The notes under the pieces are model-generated. The model made no database searches, was not told where the DNA came from, and worked only from the letters and a program-made list of their open reading frames with translations. DNA of 64,000 nt from Ligustrum vulgare (taxonomy: Eukaryota > Streptophyta > Magnoliopsida > Lamiales > Oleaceae): positions 93,598,925-93,662,924 of the forward strand of contig OY743168.1 of assembly GCA_963555705.1 (NCBI GenBank), read 5' to 3'. Shown piece after piece: positions 46,833-56,951 of the stretch. The position numbers and the translations under genes are program-made. Every line of letters begins with the position of its first letter. Within the stretch, counting starts at the first letter, position 1.

Positions 46833-47258
46833 CTCAAGATGAATTGCACACAGACAGTATTTGAGAATTGACTGTGATGGTGAATTCATTGTTGAATGGG
46901 AAAAGTTGTTCGTGATAAATTGGAAGGAAACGGTACGAATTGAGATATTGCGCATGTTGTTCTTTCTAGTTTTGGGTAGGGACAAGTTGTGAGAATGAGA
47001 GAAAAATTGTATGATTGTGTTTCTTTCATTATCAATAAAAAGTGTTATTTTCCCGTGGTCGTCGGCGCGATGTGGGTGGGAAACTGGATTTTTTCCCAAC
47101 AATACTGTGTAATTTATAAACTGATTTATTTATAATTTTAAGGTAAAAATAGTGGTTGAAAATTGGTGAGAGAAAATATGTTTGATTAAAAAATGATTTA
47201 AAAAATTGTGTAATTTATAAATTTATTTATAAATCAATATATTTTGTTTACCAAAGTA

Positions 47259-47748
47259 TTAGTACTTATTACTGAATGTCCTTGGAACCACATATTTGTT
47301 TGATTCAGCTACCGCCGACAGATTAATTTTCTCAAACTTTCATGTGATCTCATCAACTAGACCATAACCACTTTTTTGTTTTGTCCTGCCTGGATGCTTG
47401 CTCGTAGACTGCATGGAAGTACATAAAATTTCTTGTGAGTTTTGTCTGTTTTTTTTTTCGTTAGAGAACAATAAATCGAATTCCGCCCTAAAAGTTCGCA
47501 ACACTACCTTTGTTGTAAAACTAAATTATAGAAAAAATGGGGTCTAGAGTGTCAATATTATTATAGGCAGGAGTCCTCATAACACAATATCTCTATTTTT
47601 TTTTCTTTGATATTCTTGTTCTTGTGTTTATATCATAAGTCATAACATCTATTTTCAATTTGGTTCTTGTTATCGGATGCTGAATTCTTAGTTAATGGGA
47701 TGAAATTGATCGATGATATTGAAGTTAATGGTATCCTATAAAATCTGA
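47259..47748. other. Intergenic DNA
   Basis: No recognised features; it leads into the Cys-rich frame that follows. Confidence 0.4.
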
Positions 47749-48063
47749 ATGGATATGAGAAGTGAAAAATACATCAAGATTTCCAGAAAAATAAATCTTG
47801 GGATCAAAGGAAAAGAAATCAGCATGTGCCATAGAGTAAAGTTCAAGAATTATGGAAAATCTACATGTGGTGGATGTGGGAGGAGTCATTTGAAAGCCCT
47901 TTATGGCAGTATTGAAGGGGAATACTGCATGTGCCAATCTTGTTATCTCTCTCATCTGAAAATCAAGACTCGAGAATTTCATCTTCAACGACCACATCCA
48001 CAGGTGCAGATGACTAATTTCTTACGTTATTGCTTTTTTTTTTTTGGACAATATCAATTATAA
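47749..48063 (+). CDS. Possible exon of an unrecognised Cys/His-rich protein
   Basis: I do not recognise it. The first ~85 codons look protein-like: a basic N-terminus, then STCGGCGRSHLKALYGSIEG and EYCMCQSCYLSHLKIK. This gives a C-x2-C ... C-x-C-x2-C-x3-H arrangement that could bind zinc. The frame then runs into the tandem repeat that begins at 48004, so the last residues are not meaningful; a GT after AGGT near 48003 could be a donor. It may be one exon of a decayed gene or of a transposon protein. No neighbouring exons found. Confidence 0.3.
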   Translation: MDMRSEKYIKISRKINLGIKGKEISMCHRVKFKNYGKSTCGGCGRSHLKALYGSIEGEYCMCQSCYLSHLKIKTREFHLQRPHPQVQMTNFLRYCFFFFGQYQL

Positions 48064-48550
48064 TATATTTGATGAACTGAAAATTAATTTGTTGGCATAC
48101 CAAATCTTTTATTTTTTTGCAAATATTCTGAAATCCGACACGATAAGGTTAGGAATAATATTTTAAGTGTTCATTATTGTAGTATTATTATATTATTATT
48201 ACACATCATATAGTTACAGGGTATCCAATAATCATTTCATACCTTAAAACAAGGAAATGCCAAAGTTTCATGGTAGTGCAGATGACTAATTTCTTACGTT
48301 ATTGCTTTTTTTTTTTGGACAATATCAATTATAATATATTTGATGAACTGAAAATTAATTTGTTGGCATACCAAATCTTTTTATTTTTTTGCAAATATTC
48401 TGAAATCCGACACGATAAGGTTAGGAATAATATTTTAAGTGTTCATTATTGTAGTATTATTATATTATTATTATTACACATCATATAGTTACATGGTATC
48501 CAATAATCATTTCATACCTTAAAACAAGGAAATGCCAAAGTTTCATGGTA
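48004..48550. repeat. Recent tandem duplication, 272 bp unit
   Basis: 48004-48275 and 48276-48550 are nearly identical (start GTGCAGATGACTAATTTC, end AAAGTTTCATGGTA). They differ by a few bases and one extra ATT unit. Confidence 0.95.
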
Positions 48551-49167
48551 TTAAAAAATCCACCAAATTGGCCAACAAGGCAAAGATTATATTGACTGTG
48601 AACGGCTCAACTTATTAAAAAAAAAAAAAAAATGCAAAGATTATATTATAGTGCATAACTAGCCAAATTTAGACAAACCCTTCAAGTCTTTTGTCCACAA
48701 TTACAACTTTATCACTATCTTATCATAAAACGAATTTATTACTCTTTCAACATAGGTTTGATTACTGAAATCGCTAAATTCAAGCCAAATTTGGTTTCTA
48801 CGATAGAGTTTCTTTTTCTTTTTGTATTCAGAGACAGTCGCAAAATTAATTATGGTTTTTTGTTTTTCTTCTTGTAGATAAAACTACAACTTGAAGATGG
48901 TTCACTTGTTCTTTTCATAAGCTCAAGACTTTTACTCCCTTCGTTCCATGAAGGTAGACTTGCTCCTATTTTCACATAGATTAAAAAATGTAAATTAATG
49001 TGAAGGGGATTAATGAGGTATTTATTTAGGTCAATATGCTTTGACCAACAAATTAATTTTGTGGAAATATTTTTAATGCAATTATTATCCATTTATAAAT
49101 ATAAATAAAAAAAATATTTATAAATCCTCCACAAAAAAAAAGCATTCGAACAGAGAATTAATTAAAA
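48551..49167. other. Intergenic with Stowaway-like terminus
   Basis: From 48933 the sequence TACTCCCTTCGTTCCATGAA is a Stowaway/mariner-type MITE terminus; its right end is not resolved. The rest is AT-rich. Confidence 0.45.
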
Positions 49168-49168
49168 A

Positions 49169-49200
49169 CTAGTGAATCATCCCGTGCGATGCACGGGAAG
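49169..49200 (-). mobile_element. Helitron-like 3' terminus
   Basis: Read on the minus strand: hairpin CCCGTGCATCGCACGGG, seven bases, then CTAG with T as the next base, the hallmark of a Helitron 3' end inserted at AT. The body would extend to the right (49200 onward, AT-rich); no 5' terminus or Rep/helicase is seen. Confidence 0.6.
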
Positions 49201-49716
49201 AAACTTCTAAATAAAAATAATCTTATTCGAAATTAAATGAATTCTTAAACAAAATAAATAACATTTACAAATAAGAGATAAGTTCATCATTTATTAGTTT
49301 CATGTATAAACATCAACCTTTTAGGGAGAAGTCATACATGCGAAAATGATTGTGTCTGACTCTTATTGATAGTCATGGCATATGACACCATCAATGAAAA
49401 TTGTTTTTTTTTTAAATCTAATAAGTATCCTAAAATTCGAATGGCTCAACGATATCCTTAAAATAAAGAACTTGTATCCTACATTACTGTCAGATAGAAT
49501 TTGACCTTATAGAATATGATCTTCAAGTTTTGTAACAATTATTCACCATCTCCTCGAACCAAAAATTCGCCTTGCAAAATTAACACTTAAATGTAGGATC
49601 TCCAGTATTCATATACTCTAAACATTCAAACAATAGATGAAAAAGTTAATAATAGAGACCATGTATATAAAAGATAAAATTCAATATTTTGACCATTGAC
49701 AATGAAAAACAACGTG

Positions 49717-49803
<87 letters not shown>

Positions 49804-50614
49804 TTGCGAGGTTGACAAAGATATTGCATCAAATTTATGATATTTTAGGTTTTCAATATTTATACAACGTAATTATTTTCTGATTGAAATTATAGTTTAA
49901 TATTGATCATCTCAATTTTTAGTTAATTAGTAAATTGGAAGACAATTTATATATTACTGTAAAAAAATATCATAAAATCTGAATTAAAATATAGCAAAGA
50001 ATATCTTGGTATGGTTAATTACTTTTTGAAATTTTAAAATTAACAGTTAGGGCAAAAACCATTAATAATTATATCATTTCAAACAATATAGATAAATTTG
50101 TTAACCGTTAATGTTAAAAAATGTGATATGAGATTTTTTGGAATAAAAAATTAATTAAGAATTAAATGTAATTGTCATTGAAATAATTTTAATAAATAAT
50201 GCAACATAGGAAAGAACTTTAATATGTATATGTAATAAATAACTTAAAAATAGGATTTAGTTATAAAAATTTCAATACAACGTGATTTATAAAAATACGA
50301 ATGTGTATAAATTTTAGATATAATTTTAATTGAGAATTTGACATTGGATCTGTATGACTAAACAAAATATTTATCCACAAAATTAAGACCAATAAAATAT
50401 CACAATTATTATAAGAAATTAATTACGTATTAAATGTAATTATCTATAAAAATATTTAATAATCTAATAATACGCTATAAAAAAGAGCTCCAATATTTAG
50501 ATGTACTAAATACCTAAAAATAAGATTATTTATAAAAAAGAAAATTATATGTATGATGTGATTTATAATTTAGTACTCCCTTCGTCCCATAAAGATAGTC
50601 ATCTACTCATTTTC
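49201..50614. other. AT-rich DNA with (TAA)n and a Stowaway-like end
   Basis: (TAA)n microsatellite at about 49719-49803; the Leu-rich antisense frame over it is an artefact. 50569-50614 is the terminus of a Stowaway-like MITE (GTACTCCCTTCGTCCCATAA) that is cut by the LTR array starting at 50615. No genes. Confidence 0.6.
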
Positions 50615-52536
50615 TGTAGCGACCAAGAATTTTTACGCGATTAATAATTATTTTAATAGAAAATCGTGTCGCTACTATTTCACCCATTTTTATTAAGTTA
50701 ACGCCACGACGTATTCGTATAGCCAAGTCAAGAAATAATCGAGATCGTTCGATTTTAAATTAAATTCCGAATTTCTAAAAATATCTCCATTCTCTTGATT
50801 TAAAGTATATTAAGTCCAAGTACTTAATTCAATGTTATCCCAATATTTATTTATACAAAAATTATTTTTATTATTGAAATTAAGAAAATATATGCAAGCA
50901 TGAGAGGTTCCATTATATATAATAATTATGAGAATCTTAATTTAATAAATATGGAAAAGTATATGAATGAATTATATACTCCATTATATGTAATCATGAA
51001 GAGCATAATATTTGTATAAATATGGAAAAGTATATGAATGAATTATATACTCCATTATATGTAATCATGAAGAGCATAATATTTGTATAAATATGGAAAA
51101 GTATATGAATGAATTATAGACTCCATTATATGTAATCATGAAGAGCATAATATTTGTATAAATATGGAAAAGTATATGAATGGTTGATAAGATTCCATTA
51201 TATGTAATCATGAAGAGCATAATATTTGTATAAATATGGAAAAGTATATGAATGGTTGATAAGACTCCATTATATGTAATCATGAAGAGCATAATATTTG
51301 TATAAATATGGAAAAGTATATGAATGGTTGATAAGACTCCATTATATGTAATCATGAAGAGCATAATATTTGTATAAATATTGAAAAGTATATGAATGGT
51401 GCTTTACTTTAAGAAAAGGATGTGTTAAAATTAATAGAATTGAATGATTATGTTTACAATATGCCAACTTTATACATCTATTTAAACCCATCTCTTTTAC
51501 ACACAACTCTACACATATACACTTATTTCCAATCTCTTGACAAAATCCACAAGTAAGAGAAATTCAAGGTGGTCAAGAAAGTTTTGGTCCATTTACTACT
51601 ACAGTTCATTTTAATCTTTTAAAAGGTAAGTATATCTTATGTTTTTATGAAAAGTAAGTATGTTTTTATGAAAGGTAAATACACCTTATGTTTTTATGAA
51701 AAGTAAGTATGTTTTTATGAAAAGTAAGTATATCTTATGTTTTTATGAAAAGTAAGTATGTTTTTATGAAAGGTAAATACACCTTATGTTTTTATGAAAA
51801 GTAAGTATGTTTTTATGACAAGTAAGTATATCTTATGTTTTTATGAAAAGTAAGTATGTTTTTATGAAAGGTAAATACACCTTATGTTTTTATGAAAAGT
51901 AAGTATGTTTTTATGACAAGTAAGTATATCTTATATTTTTATGAAAAGTAAGTATGTTTTTATGAAAGGTAAATACACCTTATGTTTTTATGAAAAGTAA
52001 GTATATCTTATGTTTTTATGAAAATGTTTGGATCATTGCTATGAAATCAATCTCACAAGATTGTTATGGGTTCCATATGATATGTTTATGATTATGCTAA
52101 GGGGACCGGAGTTTAGTAGCGCTACACATAAGAATTCTTGCCATTTAAGTTCGGTAAAATTCTTGTGTCTCCCTATGTTTATGAGTATTTCGATCCTATC
52201 CTATGTTATGATGAAAATGATCCATATGCTTTCAAAAGAAAATTTATGCTTGGTATACTTACTGAGATTTTATAAATCTCACTCCACGATATTTACCATT
52301 TTCAGATAATTGAAGGTTCGAGGCGGTCAACATGGAAGTGGCAAAAGTGGTTAAGATTGATGAGATAATTATGTTGAATTTTATGTAAGAAAATTATGTT
52401 CTATTTTTATTCACAAATAAAATTATGGGATTCTAATTATTCTTTTGAATAATTTTACATTTCTATTTAAGTCTCGATAATATGATATGAGTCACTTTTA
52501 GTGGCACTCGAATGGTCGAGAATTCGGGTCGTCACA
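50615..52536 (+). repeat. LTR copy 1 (1922 bp)
   Basis: TG...CA ends. Contains a 71-72 bp tandem array at about 50946-51397 (unit with AAGAGCATAATATTTGTATA) and a second array of GTAAGTATGTTTTTATGAAA-type units at about 51625-52024. Because 72 is a multiple of three, the first array yields a spurious repetitive antisense frame. AT-rich TATA-like sequence near 51480 may be the promoter. Confidence 0.9.
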
Positions 52537-52538
52537 GT

Positions 52539-52551
52539 TGGTATCAGAGAC
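52539..52551 (+). other. Primer binding site, unit 1
   Basis: TGGTATCAGAGAC two bases after the LTR end; repeated at 58876-58888 in unit 2. Complementary in type to initiator tRNA-Met. Confidence 0.85.
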
Positions 52552-53339
52552 AAGAGTTTTAAAAACGATTCTGTAGATTTTTGAAATTTTATTTCTTTAA
52601 AAAAAAAAAAAACACTATTCACGTGAACAGTAAAACGACGTGCTATTCATGATGAACAGTGAACGAAATCACTATTCAATTAAAAAAAAAAATTTGAATT
52701 TTCACATGTCAAGTATGGTTATGATTTTGAAAAGTATGATGAAATTTGATGTGCGAATTTCAAGGACAAAATTCATTTTAAGCAAGGGAGTTTGTAATGT
52801 TCTGAAAATTTTATGGAATATAATTAGTTAGTGATATGATTTTTATATTGATGTCTTTGATAAATTTCTAGAAGTTCGGGGACTAAAGGAAAATAAGATT
52901 TGACGATAAAATTTTATTTGGGTTAATTAGGCCCAATCTTATGTAAAGATGCGAAATGATTAATAATAATTTTTTTTTTAAATATTTTAACTCATCACTC
53001 TACTATGTCACTCTCCACGTATTGACTCCTCGAACCAGGTATGTTATATGCTTTGCAAGTCATTTACGATTTTATTAAGACATGTTAAGTATGAAATATT
53101 CATATGTTATGAATCTTTAAGTGAAATATACATGTTGAGTATGATATGAATTGATAGAAGCCTAAATTTTAATTTATTCATTTTAATGTAGAATCATGAG
53201 ACATAGAGGATATTGATATGAATTTTGGTTCATATTAAGCTTAGTAAGATTGACTCAATTAGAAATTAAGTTGGGTTGTAACTTTGGCCCAAAATATATG
53301 GAATAATATATTAAACAAACAAAATTGATAATGAATTGT

Positions 53340-53617
53340 ACAATAATTTATCCCTTTATCACTACCTTTGTGTAAAAACAAGGGAAAAACTGTGGATGGT
53401 TATTAGTACTTCCTCTTCAAGTTTCAATTTTCGGTTCAATAATTTATCCCTTTATCACTACCTTTGCTTAAAAGCAAGGAAAAACTGTGGATGATTATTG
53501 GTACCACTCTTCAAGTTTCAATTTTCGGTTCAATAATTTATCCCTTTATCACTACCTTTGCTTAAAAGCAAGGAAAAACTGTGGATGATTATTGGTACCA
53601 CTCTTCAAGTTTCAATT
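53340..53617. repeat. Triplicated ~95 bp repeat, unit 1
   Basis: Three tandem copies start CAATAATTTATCCCTTTATC at 53340, 53437 and 53531. Copies 2 and 3 are almost identical and copy 1 is more diverged. Also present in unit 2 at about 59676-59957. Confidence 0.9.
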
Positions 53618-54478
53618 TTGAAAAAAAAAAAAAATATGATTTACGAATGATTTTCAAAATAATCTTAGTCGTCAAGTTTAGAAATGATGAGCCCTAAATG
53701 GACTTTGCATAATTGATTTTAGACATGGCACTAAGTATGAGAAGTCAACAGAAAGGACTAGATAATATTTTCGAATTATTCATCGTTTAGATTAAACGAG
53801 AAATAGAAAGTCAGTTTTATGAAGTTATGATGAGATGTTGAGATTATAAGTGATATGATTTTATTGAGATTTTTATGAGAAGAATTATGAAGTTGGAGAT
53901 TTAAAGTTTAGGCTCTTAATTATTGAGAAATAAGGACTTGATATGGTGATATTAGAAATTATGATTTGAAATTTCTATGTTGAGGAATTATGAATTGATT
54001 TTCTGGAATATTTATGATGATATTGAAGTTTGATGAAATTGTGATCAAATGTACAATTAGTTATTATTGTGAGTTATGAAGTATGCTTACGATTTGGATA
54101 AGTCCAAATTTCAAAGGAAAACTCTGCCTAGAATTTTATCGTTTGGAGTTAAGAGCATAGTATGGTATGCAATCACTAAGAGAATTGAAGTTAGACATAC
54201 AAGTTCATTTACATCACAAACGAGATTTAGTAGATGATAACAGAGATATTATTATTTTCTCATAAGGAGAACACACAAGAGTCACCCTAGAAAGGAAATA
54301 CATGAAAACACGCAAAAGCAAAAGAAAGCAACATGGGAAATTCCTCAAATTGAGAGATGTGTTTCCGGAGTAGCCGTATCCTACCACCTCTGACCTTTTG
54401 AGGAAATAAAGAAACCTTCAAAAATGTGTGTTTCGAGAGTAAGAATACTCCGTACTCTACCCCCACCTATTCTAAGAT

Positions 54479-55132
54479 TCATAAAGTTAAGTTTACATTA
54501 ACCGGACTCCATTTTCGCTTGATTCCCCTTCCTTGCGACCAATCTATCTTAACCCCTGCTGGATCTTGTATTGAGATATATGACTGCAGCTTATCCAGTA
54601 GTTCATCAATAGTAGGAGCAGAAATAAGGAGTCTTCTGAAAAATGGAGAGATGAATCCCTGTTCCACAGCATAATCAAGAAAGGTTAACAAGCCATCAAA
54701 GAAATTGTTAACATTCAGAAGCCCAATAGGCTTAGTATGGAGATCTAGTTGAGCCCACGAGGTAATGTTAAAGATTTCTTCTAAGGTACCAAAACCTCCG
54801 GGCAGGGCTATAAAGGCATCAGAACCATATAGCATACAAGTTATGCGTTCATGGATGGATAAGGTTTGAACTTCATGCCCTCGTGTTTTTCCTGCAACAT
54901 CTACCAAAGGGACAGGTATGACACCGATTACTTTTGATTTCTCTGCAAGAGCAGATTGGGAAACACAACCCATTAGACCACTGCTACCACCCCCATACAC
55001 AAGAGTGATACCTTTTTCCCCCAGTTTCTTTCCAAGATCTACGGCCGCTTCTAGATAACTGAAGCCTTTCCCCACTTTTGATCCACAAAATACACAAATA
55101 GTTTTGATCTGTCGAAGTTTTGGTGCTTCCAT
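54479..55132 (-). CDS. LOG-type cytokinin riboside monophosphate phosphoribohydrolase, unit 1
   Basis: 217 aa, intronless, antisense to the retroelement. LOG enzymes release active cytokinin bases from their riboside 5'-monophosphates in one step. The Rossmann-like fold starts KTICVFCGSKVGK, followed by LVYGGGSSGLMG. The diagnostic LPGGFGTLEEIF (PGGxGTxxE) is intact with its Glu, and the HER segment keeps the Arg. It continues WAQLDLHTKPIGLLNV and FDGLLTFLDYAVEQGFIS, as in plant LOGs. Plant LOG genes usually have several introns; their absence points to capture through cDNA. Unusual: the MH(Q/E)RKAEM segment of plant LOGs reads IHERITCML here, and the C-terminus is basic (GRGIKRKW). The frame is fully open, so a functional protein is possible. 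Confidence 0.92.
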   Translation of the reverse strand: MEAPKLRQIKTICVFCGSKVGKGFSYLEAAVDLGKKLGEKGITLVYGGGSSGLMGCVSQSALAEKSKVIGVIPVPLVDVAGKTRGHEVQTLSIHERITCMLYGSDAFIALPGGFGTLEEIFNITSWAQLDLHTKPIGLLNVNNFFDGLLTFLDYAVEQGFISPFFRRLLISAPTIDELLDKLQSYISIQDPAGVKIDWSQGRGIKRKWSPVNVNLTL

Positions 55133-55206
55133 CTTTGATAGTATAGAAGAGAAAACTTACGAAGAAGATGTGATTTTGGGATGCCTGAACTATGAAATAT
55201 GTTTGG

Positions 55207-55215
55207 CTATTTAAA
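55207..55215 (-). promoter_or_regulatory. TATA-like box upstream of LOG, unit 1
   Basis: TTTAAATAG on the minus strand, 75-83 nt upstream of the LOG ATG; the same at 61543-61551 in unit 2. It suggests transcription of LOG independent of the LTR promoter, which drives the opposite strand. Confidence 0.5.
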
Positions 55216-55577
55216 GCCGGAAAAACTTACTGTTTTTCATTGATTCTGAAAAAGTAAAGATTTACTTTTGACAAAATCGGCCAACTTTTGACTGTTTTAC
55301 CAAAGATATCACCTTTCGGTGATTTATTTCCAGCTTTATCAAACCTCGAGAAAGGAAAATATATTTATTTCCAGCTTTATCAAAACTCGAGAAAGGAAAA
55401 TATATTTTATTTCCAAAACGCGTGAAAGAAAACAGCAAAATATTTTAAATGTGTATCAAGAGATTTACCTTATATCATTGATGAACTGCCAGAAGCCTCA
55501 TTTTGTAAAACAGACTGGCAAACAGGATCTTTTGCTATTATATTTTGGAGACTATAACGATTTTTGTCCCCGTTAAA

Positions 55578-56021
55578 CTAAGCGTATAAGGAGAAAAGTT
55601 CACGTTGCACATAACCACTTGGGTGCGTCTCAAGAGTCAGTCGAATATCATCCAAAGACTCCTTACTCAGTCCACCCTTTATGAATTTGATTTTATCATC
55701 CCGATTAGTAGAAGAATATCCTACTGTTTTGCAACGAGTATCACAGTTCCAACGAGCACATTTGTAGCAACCATTCAGCCTTTTTGCTCTTCGTTTCTTT
55801 GCGATTGTGCTTTTGCCTAAACCAGGCATGTGCTTTGGAAATGTCATAGGTAATTCACCAGATAGTCGAACCTTTGCTTCGATCAACCAGCGAACATCTT
55901 CTGAAACACCATGAGCCATCAGCAACCTCAATCTTTCGAGTCTTATTCGATAAATTTTCCTCAGATCATTCATTGGAAGACTGGAATAATACTTGCGAAT
56001 GTTTGTAAGAATGATATCCAT
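55578..56021 (-). CDS. Arg/Lys-rich Cys-finger protein, viral nucleic-acid-binding-like, unit 1
   Basis: 147 aa, antisense to the element, 445 bp upstream of LOG on the same strand. The N-terminal half is helical and basic (RLERLRLLMAHGVSEDVRW). The middle has a basic run KKRRAKRLNG followed directly by a Cys finger C-x2-C-x4-C-x3-C (CYKCARWNCDTRC), then a tail. The combination of a basic patch and a four-Cys finger in a small protein resembles, by pattern only, the nucleic-acid-binding proteins of carlaviruses and related plant RNA viruses (Pfam Carla_C4 / Viral_NABP). This is from memory of the family layout, not a search. It could instead be an unrelated zinc-finger protein. Open throughout in this unit. 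Confidence 0.5.
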   Translation of the reverse strand: MDIILTNIRKYYSSLPMNDLRKIYRIRLERLRLLMAHGVSEDVRWLIEAKVRLSGELPMTFPKHMPGLGKSTIAKKRRAKRLNGCYKCARWNCDTRCKTVGYSSTNRDDKIKFIKGGLSKESLDDIRLTLETHPSGYVQRELFSLYA

Positions 56022-56907
56022 GTTTTGATGGATCTAACCTCTTCCCAGCATGAACTATTTAAAAGCATTAAGGATCGGAGGAAATCCGCGTGATATTGAT
56101 TCCAGCAAGAAAGCGCGGAATAGAATAATGGAAAAGAGGGAACAAGAGTTATGCGCCGTTTACTTTCTTGATAAAAGGAAGATTTGATGATGACGGGATT
56201 TGAGATATGGAATATTTTCTTGGATTTTGGGTACTGATATTTTGATATAATAATCAAGGTATAGAAATAATACGGGGATACGTGAAAGTGAAATAAGGAC
56301 TGTATTGAATCAGGATTAATAAGTTTGTGCAAGTGAAAGGAATACCTTACGGGAAATGTTATGATATTTGAGTTAAGAATTTTAATTATTTGGGAGATAT
56401 TTGTTTATTGAATTTTGCAGAAATTTTGGGTTACAAATATTGGAAAGATAAACTGATGATTATGTTGATATGTGAATAACATGTTTGGGTATATTACATA
56501 GAGAATATTCAGGTAATCGTTTTAATTATTTTGGGATATTTGGTGATAAGAAGAAATGACAAATTATTATGGTATGATATGTTAGTAAAGATTTATTGAA
56601 ATTTTAGAGATATTAATACGAATATTTGAGGTTACATGATACGATGATAAGTGACAGGTTACATGAGTACTACAAGATATGATGAAATATCACATACGAT
56701 TGGGAATTTTCATTTTGATTCAGAAGAATTTATGAGTAGACATATGTCTATTATTGATAGAAAAGTTCATGTCTTAAGAAAACAAATTGATGCATTTAGT
56801 CAAAGTCCAGTGGATTAAATATGGTTGGGTTAAATATGGTAGCGATGATGCTACATAAGAAGAAGAAGAAGAGATTCTGATTAAGTGTTCAGAAATCATA
56901 AGATCAA

Positions 56908-56951
56908 GTAAGTTTAATTTCGAGGACGAAATTATTTTAAGGGGGTAAGTT
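56908..56951 (+). other. Polypurine tract region before LTR 2
   Basis: TTCGAGGACGAAATTATTTT then AAGGGGGTAAGTT immediately upstream of the LTR start at 56952, typical of plant gypsy elements; repeated at about 63244-63287 in unit 2. Confidence 0.75.

Larger units (their letters stand above)
41771..47101 (+). mobile_element. Non-autonomous copia-like LTR element with tiny internal region
   Basis: 5' LTR 41771-44032 and 3' LTR 45040-47101, both TGTTG/TGCTG...CCAACA and alike from end to end once later insertions are removed (about 840 and 770 bp). PBS TGGCATCAGATC at 44687-44698. The end of the internal region reads GTGAAGATTGC, like the copia polypurine tract. Without the hAT-like insertion the internal region is only about 350 bp and has no coding frame. 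It is therefore a TRIM-like or heavily deleted element. Confidence 0.8.
41755..47258. repeat. PIF-like MITE split by a 5.3 kb element
   Basis: The left piece GCCTTTGTTCGGTAAT (41755-41770, preceded by TTA) and the right piece 47102-47258 (ACTGTGTAATTTATAAAC ... GTTTACCAAAGTA, followed by TTA) rejoin into the same MITE family as 30040-30215. Confidence 0.75.

Noticed and set aside
49626..49832. Antisense frame with a long poly-leucine stretch
   Set aside because: It is the translation of a (TAA)n microsatellite; no real protein.
51065..51364. 99-aa repetitive antisense protein in the LTR (also at 57402-57701 and 63738-63965)
   Set aside because: Produced by the 71-72 bp tandem array in the LTR; no start context or domain.
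52028..52309. 93-aa plus-strand frame in the LTR (also 58365-58646)
   Set aside because: Lies in the LTR downstream of a tandem array, with no recognisable domain.
55970..56332. 120-aa antisense frame overlapping the finger ORF
   Set aside because: Low-complexity, Ser/Ile/Phe-rich, no motif; more likely leader sequence of the finger transcript.
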